Shown piece by piece: positions 22,912 to 30,000 of a stretch of DNA of 64,000 nt. The notes under the pieces were generated by a model. The model worked only from the letters and a program-made list of their open reading frames with translations. It did not search any database and was not told the origin of the DNA. Within the stretch, counting starts at the first letter, position 1. The number at the start of each line of letters is the position of its first letter. The translations under genes and the position numbers were made by a program. Location: positions 198,835 through 262,834 of the forward strand of contig JAQTOU010000004.1 in assembly GCA_028713125.1 (NCBI GenBank), in the 5' to 3' direction. The DNA is from Elusimicrobiales bacterium. Its GTDB lineage: Bacteria > Elusimicrobiota > Elusimicrobia > Elusimicrobiales > UBA9959.

Positions 22912-24405
22912 ATGCCTTCAGATGAAGAAAAAGAGGCGGCGGGACAGGAAAGAGCGGAGAATGAGCCCGCCGAAAGGGAAATAAAGGACCAGTTCGCCGA
23001 CGGACAGGCGCCGGCGGAAGGTTCTATTCCCGGGGACGAGTCCGAAGAGCAGGAGCCCGAAAGAGAAGAAACCCCCGAAGAGAAAAAAAGCAATAAAGAG
23101 AAAAAATTCTGGCTGCTTTCGCTGGGCCTTATCCTCCTGCTTCTGTCCGGCGGCGGCTTCTACGCGGTCACCGGAATGAGCAAGGCCGCGCATAAGCTTG
23201 GCAGCGGCCAGGACTATGAGCAGCTCTCGGCCAACAGCACTATTTACGACGGGAAGGCGGGCCAGGCCGGGAGCCGGGATTATTTCCGGCAGGACCAGGG
23301 AGGCGCCGGGGAGCAGGCCGCGGGCGTGCCTTCGGGCGGGGCCGCCGGCGACAGGGTCAATCCTTCCCTGGTCCGCACCAGGGAAGAACTGGTGGCGGAC
23401 GCGGCCGGGAAGCGCGCGACTCAAGGTTCCGGCTCCGGCGGCAGCTCCGGCGGCCAGGAGGGGAATTCTTCTTCCGGGGGAGCTCCCGGGGCGGCCCCGG
23501 CGGGGCAGGGGGGGATGGCTGAAAAACTGCAGGCCAGGGCCTTCCTCTCGGCCGGCCCCATGGGAGCCAAGAGCTCGAAAGGCAGCGTTTCCGGCCTTCC
23601 CGCCGGAGCTCCGTCTTTCCAGGGCAACGGCGTCGCGATAGGCAAGGCTTCGGACCAGCGGGAAACAGCCAGGATGTCGCCCAAGCAGGCCGGGCGGGGC
23701 TCGGTGTTGGACGCTATGAAAGGCTCTTTCAAGGCCTCTTTATACGGCGCGCGCCTCGCCTCCAAGGACGCGGCCAGGGGCTGGACGGCCCGGGCTTTCG
23801 ACGGCAGCGCCGAGGCCACCACCGCTATCCAGTACGACGAAGAAATGCGCAAGCTGGATAAAGTGAATCCGGACGCCATCCCCGGCTTCCTGCGCGACCA
23901 GGACCTCAGCGCCGGGGGCGCCAAGGGCCTGTCGGTATCCGACGTGGCCAAGCCGAAGATAGACAAGGAAGGAAGCAAAGAGGCGCTGGCCGCCGATAAG
24001 GACTACCAGGCGAAAAAAGAAGCCGGCGAGTTTTCAGGCAGCATGATCAATAATCTGTTCAAAGGCCTGCCGGGCACCGATTCTCCCGGAGACGACCGCG
24101 CCGGGCCTAAACCTCCCGGAGACGGCCGCGCCGGGCCCAGGCCTCCCGACGGCCCGGAATCCTTCGTCAATCCGGAGGACCAGCCGGATATAACCGCGGT
24201 GGGTATAGGGGATATTGTAGAGACCGAAGGCTTCGGCGGCGAGTGCGGCTGCACGGCCCAGGCGCCCTGCTGCTGCCTGCCGCCTAATACGGCCAGCCAG
24301 AATTGCCCGCTGTACGGGCCCTTCCTGCCCAATGACCCCTGCGGCGCCGCGATATACGGCGGAGGCGACGCCGGCACGAGCGGCGCCGTCATGGCCGGAC
24401 AGTAA
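22912..24405 (+). CDS. Unrecognised single-pass membrane protein, Gly/Ser-rich with Cys-rich tail
   Basis: I do not recognise this 497-residue protein. Residues 1-66 are highly acidic (Glu/Pro/Lys-rich), residues ~67-88 are one membrane helix (FWLLSLGLILLLLSGGGFYAV), giving a cytoplasmic N-terminus and a periplasmic remainder. The remainder is low-complexity, with a Gly/Ser tract near 165-190, a proline/Asp/Gly repeat near 390-420 (PGDDRAGPKPPGDGRAGPRP) and a tail with seven cysteines in about 35 residues (GECGCTAQAPCCCLPP and following). The cysteines suggest disulfide cross-links or metal binding outside the membrane. It has its own promoter, shared in design with the pilin cluster upstream. 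Confidence 0.6.
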   Translation: MPSDEEKEAAGQERAENEPAEREIKDQFADGQAPAEGSIPGDESEEQEPEREETPEEKKSNKEKKFWLLSLGLILLLLSGGGFYAVTGMSKAAHKLGSGQDYEQLSANSTIYDGKAGQAGSRDYFRQDQGGAGEQAAGVPSGGAAGDRVNPSLVRTREELVADAAGKRATQGSGSGGSSGGQEGNSSSGGAPGAAPAGQGGMAEKLQARAFLSAGPMGAKSSKGSVSGLPAGAPSFQGNGVAIGKASDQRETARMSPKQAGRGSVLDAMKGSFKASLYGARLASKDAARGWTARAFDGSAEATTAIQYDEEMRKLDKVNPDAIPGFLRDQDLSAGGAKGLSVSDVAKPKIDKEGSKEALAADKDYQAKKEAGEFSGSMINNLFKGLPGTDSPGDDRAGPKPPGDGRAGPRPPDGPESFVNPEDQPDITAVGIGDIVETEGFGGECGCTAQAPCCCLPPNTASQNCPLYGPFLPNDPCGAAIYGGGDAGTSGAVMAGQ

Positions 24406-24445
24406 GCGCCCGGCGCCGTTAAGACTACACGCTTCGGAGTAATTA

Positions 24446-25561
24446 ATGAGAAAAAAGCTGCTTTTGATTTTCCCGCTTTTCGCCGCGGCCTGCTCCGGGA
24501 AGCTTCCCGAGCAGGAAGTCCTTAAAATATTTTCCCGCCACAGCTACGAGGAATATTCCCCGCAGAAGATCTCCGGCCTGCTGAAGGAGAAAGGCGCCGC
24601 CGGGCTCGCCGAGCTGGACCGGCACGCGCTGGTGCTGAAAGCCAGGCGGCCGGTCAAGGCCAGGCCCTCGGAAAGGAATTTTTCATCCGGCCTCCTCTTC
24701 GGAGAGCGCCGCGGCGGGATCTTTATCCTGAAAGTTTTCAGCGACTCGCCAGGGGCCGCGGCCGGCTTCAGGGACGGGGACAGGGTGCTGGCGCTGGACG
24801 GCGAGGCGGCTTCTCCCGAAGCGGTACGCCGGCTGGTAGAGGGGGGCGCTTTCTTCCGTCTGAAAGCGGAGCGCCGCGGCGCGGCCGGGCCCTTTGAGGC
24901 CGGGGTGCCCAGGAACGATTTCTTCTTCCCTCCCTCTTTCGCTTTTTACGACAGGGATTCCCGCACGGCTTTTCTGCGCCTGGGCCTTTTTTTCGAAGGC
25001 TCCTCGAAGGCCGTGCTGGCCGGCCTGGACGCGCTGTACCGGGTGGGGGCCGTGAACGTTATTTTCGATCTCCGGGACAATCCGGGCGGCGTGCCCGCGG
25101 AGGCGGCGGAGGTCCTTAGGGCTTTTGCGCCCAAAGCCGGCCCGGTTTTCGAGGTCAGGTCCCGCCATAAAGGCTATTCGGCCCTTTACGGCGCGGCGGA
25201 AAAGGGGCGGTTCGCCGGCATGAGGCAGGCCGCGATCGTCAATTCTGGGACCTCCAAGGCCGCTGAAGTTTTCGCCCGCTCCCTTAAAGAACTCTCCGGT
25301 GCCACGCTGGTAGGGGAGACCATGGCCGGAAGCGTCTCGCTTGTGCGCGCTTTCAGCCTCGGCGACGGGCGCGGCCTGGAACTGTCCGTAGCGAGGATGT
25401 TCCCGCCTTCAGGACTGGATATGGAAGGGAAGGGCGCGGAACCGGATATTAAAGCCGGCGCGCCAGGCCGGGTCTGGGACGATTCCAGGGAAACGACCCT
25501 GCTAGGAGACCAGGCCTATGCCGCTGCCGCCGGTCTTTTTGACGCCGGAGTACGCCGCTAG
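24446..25561 (+). CDS. S41-family lipoprotein with PDZ domain, probably catalytically altered
   Basis: A 371-residue lipoprotein (signal MRKKLLLIFPLFAAAC; Cys16 as lipid anchor). A PDZ-like domain spans about 85-150 (IFILKVFSDSPGAAAGFRDG, DRVLALDG) and an S41 C-terminal-processing-protease fold follows (FDLRDNPGG near 210; NSGTSKAAEVF; LVGETMAGS; GKGAEPDI). In active S41 enzymes the nucleophile Ser lies three residues before the conserved Glu (as in TASASE), and a Lys lies 25 residues later. Here those positions read Lys (TSKAAE) and Ser (MAGS), still 25 apart. The usual dyad is therefore absent or exchanged, suggesting a binding rather than cleaving role. The next element is an RNA leader. 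Confidence 0.78.
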   Translation: MRKKLLLIFPLFAAACSGKLPEQEVLKIFSRHSYEEYSPQKISGLLKEKGAAGLAELDRHALVLKARRPVKARPSERNFSSGLLFGERRGGIFILKVFSDSPGAAAGFRDGDRVLALDGEAASPEAVRRLVEGGAFFRLKAERRGAAGPFEAGVPRNDFFFPPSFAFYDRDSRTAFLRLGLFFEGSSKAVLAGLDALYRVGAVNVIFDLRDNPGGVPAEAAEVLRAFAPKAGPVFEVRSRHKGYSALYGAAEKGRFAGMRQAAIVNSGTSKAAEVFARSLKELSGATLVGETMAGSVSLVRAFSLGDGRGLELSVARMFPPSGLDMEGKGAEPDIKAGAPGRVWDDSRETTLLGDQAYAAAAGLFDAGVRR

Positions 25562-25602
25562 CCGCCTGAGGTTCATCGCCTCCTTCGCGGCATACTTGCG
25601 GG

Positions 25603-25616
25603 CTTGACAAGTCAAG
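25603..25616. promoter_or_regulatory. Palindromic operator-like site
   Basis: CTTGACAAGTCAAG is a perfect palindrome, placed 10 bases upstream of the -35 box at 25626. Such a position suits an activator or repressor; no regulator can be named. Confidence 0.45.
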
Positions 25617-25625
25617 AATTGGGCC

Positions 25626-25653
25626 TTGACAACAGCTCTCTATCTGCTATAAT
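25626..25653 (+). promoter_or_regulatory. Near-consensus sigma-70 promoter of the leader RNA
   Basis: Perfect TTGACA at 25626-25631 and perfect TATAAT at 25648-25653 with a 16-bp spacer, the strongest promoter I see in the window. The start point would be near 25660, directly before the structured RNA, with no protein start in reach. Confidence 0.85.
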
Positions 25654-25659
25654 ATATTT

Positions 25660-25803
25660 GCAGTGCGGTGTAGTGCAGTGCCTCGCCCATCTGGCTTGGT
25701 AGTGAGCAGGTGCGGTGCAGTTGCGGGCGGTTGCGGTCGCAGACAGACGCGGTGCGGTAGCGTAGGCGCGGTGTGTGTCCCAGATGGGCGAGGCGTTTTA
25801 TTT
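25660..25803 (+). ncRNA. Unrecognised structured small RNA
   Basis: About 144 bases between the promoter and a terminator-like end. GCCTCGCCCATCTGG (25680-25694) pairs perfectly with 25780-25794 (15 bp), followed by GTTTTATTT. The ~85-base interior is rich in G and U and repeats GCGGT at least six times (near 25712, 25726, 25733, 25749, 25754, 25768), with little internal Watson-Crick pairing. That leaves it open to bind a protein or another RNA. It lacks the 4.5S GGAAGCAGC motif and tmRNA features. A 6S-like role is possible from the long closing stem, but I see no matching apical arm. Confidence 0.6.
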
Positions 25804-25810
25804 GGGTAGT

Positions 25811-25890
25811 GTCCGATAATAGCAAAGCCGGCTAAAGCCGGCGGCGCAAAGCTAAGACCCGCTAAATGCGCGGGGGTCAGGCTGCCGAAG
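25811..25890 (+). promoter_or_regulatory. GEMM-I cyclic-dinucleotide riboswitch aptamer, GEMM-Ib (cGAMP-type) signature
   Basis: The order of conserved blocks is that of GEMM-I: AATAGCAAAG (25818-25827), a hairpin GCCGGC-TAAA-GCCGGC (25827-25842), GGCGCAAAGC (25843-25852, A25848 as the base that stacks between the ligand purines), a second stem GACCC (25856-25860) with GGGTC (25874-25878), then AGGCTGCCGAAG (25879-25890) with the ligand-pairing C at 25885. The base three before the first AAA is A25821. This position is G in c-di-GMP aptamers and A in the cGAMP-selective GEMM-Ib group, where AAUA is also seen. The TAAA loop is not a GNRA tetraloop and the receptor is poor, a caveat. A terminator follows, as expected for an expression platform. 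Confidence 0.78.
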
Positions 25891-25937
25891 ATGAAAGACC
25901 GTCCGGTCAGTGCCGGCGTGTTTGGAACGGATTTAGG

Positions 25938-26009
25938 CCGTTTCTGCTGTCTTCGGGGTATTAGCCCAGCACCGGGTTAAGGCGAAGAGAGCAGAAGCGG
26001 TCTTTTTTT
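25938..26009 (+). terminator. Long terminator hairpin, likely riboswitch expression platform
   Basis: An 18-bp stem (25938-25955 with 25983-26000; one G-U, one G-G mismatch) around a 27-base loop, then a T7 run at 26003-26009. GGAACGG at 25924-25930 can instead pair with CCGTTTC at 25938-25944, taking the 5' arm of the terminator, so it is a candidate antiterminator between aptamer and terminator. Confidence 0.8.
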
Positions 26010-26166
26010 GCGCTCTTTGGCGGGCTCCTGGCGAGGCGAAGCCTCGGCAGGAATTTATCGAGGCTCAACCTCAATAGGAAAGCCGGGGAGGGAAAATGTT
26101 CTGTGCGGCCAAGGGTACGGAAAGGTCTTCCAGGCGGATTTCGATCCGTTCACAAATATATAATAT
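26010..26166 (+). other. Leader downstream of the terminator with two small hairpins
   Basis: No gene is accepted here. CGAGGC-GAA-GCCTCG (26032-26046) and GAGG-CTCAA-CCTC (26060-26072) can form hairpins. GGGGAGGG at 26085-26092 stands before an ATG at 26096, which opens a 56-residue in-frame extension of the HEAT protein; this longer start is judged less likely than 26264. Confidence 0.5.
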
Positions 26167-26194
26167 TTGCGAAACAGTATTTTTATATTATAAT
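26167..26194 (+). promoter_or_regulatory. Candidate promoter of the HEAT-repeat gene
   Basis: TTGCGA at 26167-26172, 16-bp spacer and perfect TATAAT at 26189-26194, in a strongly AT-rich patch. It lies inside the possible N-terminal extension and so supports translation from ATG 26264. Confidence 0.55.
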
Positions 26195-26263
26195 AGTTTA
26201 ATATCTATGCTTTGCCGCAAAATAGAAGTTCAGCGGCAAGGCGTGGTTGTTTTTTGTCGGCCT

Positions 26264-26941
26264 ATGTCCAAGCTTTATTTAATCTTATTACTATTATTGC
26301 CCGTCGGAGCTTTTGCCGCCGAAAAAAAGCAGCAGGCTCCCGCCGTCCCCGCGAAAAAGCAACAGGCGCAGGCTCCCGTAAAAAATATCACGAAGACCGA
26401 TGAGGTCCTGCTGCGGGAGCATCGCGCGCGTCTCGCTGAAATTTCAAATATAGAGAAAGCGCCCGGCCCCGGCAAAGCCGCAGCGCTTAAGCCCATGCTT
26501 TCAGACAAGAACCCGCTGGTGAGGGGGGAGGCCGCCGAAGCTATGGGCAAAACGAAGGACCCGGCCGCCCTTGGCGAGCTTTCCACGGCCGTAAAAAGCG
26601 AAGACGAGCATACCCGCTGGGGCGCGGTGCGAGGCCTGGCGGACCTGGGGGACAATAGGGCCGTGCCGCCGCTGATCACGGCGCTTGGCCACCCGGAGGA
26701 GAATACCCGCTGGAAAGCGGCGCAGGCGCTGGGTGAACTGAAAGATGTCCGGGCGGTCGACGCCCTGGCCGCGGCGGCCCGCTCGGACAAGAACAAAAAT
26801 GTCAGGCTGGCCGCTATCGAAGCCCTGATGAAAATAGGCGGTCCTAAGGCGGCTGCCGCAGCGGAAGGCCTGAAAAGCGACCCGGACCCGGAAATAAAGG
26901 CCTGGGCCGGAGCCGCGGCGGAAAAGCTGAAGCAGAAATAG
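26264..26941 (+). CDS. Exported HEAT-repeat protein
   Basis: A 225-residue protein with a signal peptide (MSKLYLILLLLLPVGAFAA), a Lys/Gln/Ala-rich linker, and four to five HEAT-like helical repeats of about 31 residues in the PBS-lyase style: NPLVRGEAAEAMGKTKDPAA, HTRWGAVRGLADLGDNRAVP, NTRWKAAQALGELKDVRAVD, NVRLAAIEALMKIGG. Such solenoids bind proteins; here it would act in the periplasm. The start at 26264 is chosen because it begins a textbook signal peptide and has a promoter 70 bases upstream. ATG 26096 has a better ribosome site but would bury the signal. It lies between the riboswitch leader and the giant gene. Confidence 0.75.
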   Translation: MSKLYLILLLLLPVGAFAAEKKQQAPAVPAKKQQAQAPVKNITKTDEVLLREHRARLAEISNIEKAPGPGKAAALKPMLSDKNPLVRGEAAEAMGKTKDPAALGELSTAVKSEDEHTRWGAVRGLADLGDNRAVPPLITALGHPEENTRWKAAQALGELKDVRAVDALAAAARSDKNKNVRLAAIEALMKIGGPKAAAAAEGLKSDPDPEIKAWAGAAAEKLKQK

Positions 26942-26968
26942 CAAAAAGGCGTCCGGACCCTTTTTTGC
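26941..26968 (+). terminator. Terminator between HEAT gene and giant gene
   Basis: GCAAAAAGG and CCTTTTTTGC enclose the palindrome GTCCGGAC, giving an A-stem/T-tail hairpin that starts on the last base of the stop codon. It could work in both directions. An AT-rich stretch (26987-27020) after it may hold a weak promoter for the giant gene. Confidence 0.7.
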
Positions 26969-27085
26969 TTATGGCAGGTGCGGAAATTGTTTTTGTTTTA
27001 TATATATTATTGGCATATTTCTATGTCCTGACGCGGTAAGCACTATAAGAGAGCGTATAAGAAACTGTTTCCGGTTTTTTGCGAT

Positions 27086-30000
27086 ATGAACCTAAAGAAC
27101 GGCCAAAAAGGAAAACTGAACGGATTTAGATCCGTCCTGGCCGGCTTTTGGTCGAAAAGCAGGAAACTAAGCCGCATCCCCCTGGCTCTGTGCCTGGGCT
27201 TTGTTTTCTTAGCGGGGAATATCGCTTCCGGCCTTGAACTGGACCTGGGCGGCGGCAACACCTCGTTTTCCAGCGCGAGGAAGATCGTTTACAATTCCGC
27301 CTGGGACAGGTACTGGTTCTTCTACAACGGCGTAGACCAGGGCGGCCAGCTCGTTTACCGCACCTACAAGAAAGGCGACGCCGATATCGGCTACGGCCCC
27401 GGCTTAGGCCCCGAAACCCGTGTTTTTCCCTCGATCGGAACCCTGGGGCAGTCCGGCGCTATTTACTACGACCAGTACAACAACCAGGTTTACGCAATGG
27501 CGCCCCCGAACGCCTGGCAGGGCCCCCTCCACCTGATACGCGGCACGCTTAATGTGGACGGGACCATCACTTTCGGTACCTACCAGACGCGCACGCCCAC
27601 CGTAAAATACAATGACGGAACCGCCAGGAACACCGGCGTGGGCGTTAACATGGTCGGAGACATTGCCCTGATGGCGGGCGGCAATGTCATCGTAGTGGCC
27701 GGCGGCGTAGTGCAGGCAGGCGTCAGGGAACTGGGCGGTTTCGAAGGCTGGACGAATATAACCGTCCCGGCTTTCCCGTCCAATGAAATCAACGCCACCG
27801 ACGGAACGGCTATCGCGAAAGGCGATACTACCAGGACGAGCGCGAACCGCGCTTATCCTACGCAGCAGCTCCCCTCGCTGATGAGGCTGCCGGCTAACGG
27901 CTCGGCCCTGTTCGCTTACCGCGAAGACGGGAACGCCACGACCCAATTCCTGACTATCGATAAATATACCAGCACGACCAGGGTGAACGAGGTCGGCCAG
28001 GCCGCGAACCACCCTGTGCGCACTTATTTCAATGCGCCGGAGACGGACGGGTTCTCGGTAGCTCCGGCCGAAGCGGCGGAGCTGGCGCATATCGCCTATG
28101 TTGACTCCGCCAGCAATCTTTACTATGTAAAGCGCACCGCGGCCACGCCCACTTACTCGGCTTACGTTTCGGTGGACGCCGGGAATCCAGCTACCGCGCC
28201 CTCTATCGGCAATGTTTATGTCCCCGGCATTGCGGCCTTTGCGGACAATTTCACTTACCTGGTCTGGCAGGGAGCCGGAAATTCCCTGAATCTTGCCGTT
28301 TCCGTAGCCACCGCCCCGGCCGTGGCGGGTTCGTGGACCATAACCCGCAACTTCGCTACCGGCTCCTACCCCGTGATCCCCGCGGTTTCTACGGCACCGC
28401 TGGTTCCTGTCATGTACACCGGCATGGACGGAAACGTAAAAACCAGTTTCTTCGTGGTAACGGCCTCGGCCGCGCCCACCTTCTCGGCCGTCGCCGTAGC
28501 CAGTTCCCCCGTTACCGCTCCTTATACCACTAATACCTACGACTGGGTGGTTACGGGCTCCGGCTTCTGGACCCTTCCAAGTATGGATATCGGCATGACG
28601 GGCGCGGTTTACAAGGCCGGCGTTTTTACCACCGACGTCACTGTTACTTCCGTGACCTATGTGTCCCCGACTTCGGTGAGGGTGAGCGTAGTCCTGGTCC
28701 CGTCCGACACTTTCGGCGGAACCTATGAGCTTCGCCTCGCAGCCCCGAATTTAGCGCAGGCCGTCGGGCGTTTCTTCGCTTTCCCCGGCGCGCCCACTGT
28801 TACCCTGGTGAAAGACCCGGACGGCGGCGATCAGCGGACTTCCGGCGCCGTTTTCCAGACCAGCGCCTCCGGCATCTACCGGAATATCCAGGTAAAAGGA
28901 ACCGGTTTCATGGACTGGCGCTCGGCGGGCGCCGGGGCTACTACGCTGCGGGTGGTCACGGGCGGCGGCGTTCCCAACTCCTTTATAACTACCGACGATT
29001 ACGGCCCGACTTTCAATGCCGGGTCCGGGGCCGGCGATTTCACCGCCAGGCTGACTATATTGCCCGGGGCCCTGGCCGGCGGGCCCTATGAAGTCCGTGT
29101 GGTCAACCCTACGAGCCCCAACGGAACCAATGCGACGCAATACGCGTCAATGCTCACCACCTTTACCGTGACGGCGGCGCTTGCGCCTATAACCTTCCCG
29201 GCCATAGGCAACGGCGTCGACGCTACCGGCTTGCCTACGATCGCTATAACGAGCGTAACCGGGACGGTGTCTTATTCCCCGGTCGGAGCGCAGGCTTCGC
29301 TGCTGGGCGCGCAGCTCTTGATAACGAGACTTTCGGACGGCTATGTGTGGAATGACGGCGCCCAGGATTATGTCGGCCCTACCGGGGCGGACTTTTTCAA
29401 TGTAGGCGCTGCAAGTCCCTGGTCCTATAACTGGGCTCCCGGCGACGACGAATATTCCATAGTCGCCAGGGGCCTGACCTCCGACTCGCCCAGGAACGAC
29501 GCCGGGGTTCTGACTAATACCGGCGGCGCCTGGTCCTCCCCTCTTTATATAAATACCGTAGGTAATGTCCCGGCCATACCTCCTGCCGTGCAGCCGGTCA
29601 TAACCGGCGCCGGCCAGACCCGGTTCGCGAACAGCAGAAAGATCATTTATGTAAAGGAATTTAACAGGTACTGGTTCTTTTACACCAATGCGGACGGCAA
29701 AATGGTGTACACCTCCTATAAGGACGGAGTTTTTTCAACCCAGGGCTATGTCTTCGCCGGGGTAGGCGGCGCAAGCGGTTACGGCAGCATCTGGCATGAC
29801 CCAAAGCTTAACCAGGTCTACGCAGTAGCCCCGCCGGCCACGAACGCCCAGCCTATAAATTTAAGGAGAGGTACCTTAAACAGCGACGGAACCATCACCT
29901 GGGGCAACCCGGTAACCCGGAACAATACCAGGACTTCGGCCAATTTCCCCGGCGGCGTCTACCTGGTCCCGACCAGCCCGCCCACGCTTACGGCCGTGGT

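Noticed and set aside
25660-25803. 6S RNA identity for the structured RNA
   Set aside because: The long closing stem fits, but the G/U-rich interior cannot form the apical arm and bubble expected, so it is left unnamed.
25640-25825. Small minus-strand frame across the structured RNA
   Set aside because: It overlaps a strong plus-strand promoter and the 15-bp stem, and has no supporting features.
26987-27021. Promoter directly before the giant gene (TTGTTT and TATTTC)
   Set aside because: The stretch is AT-rich but box matches and spacing are weak; start-site mapping would be needed to decide.
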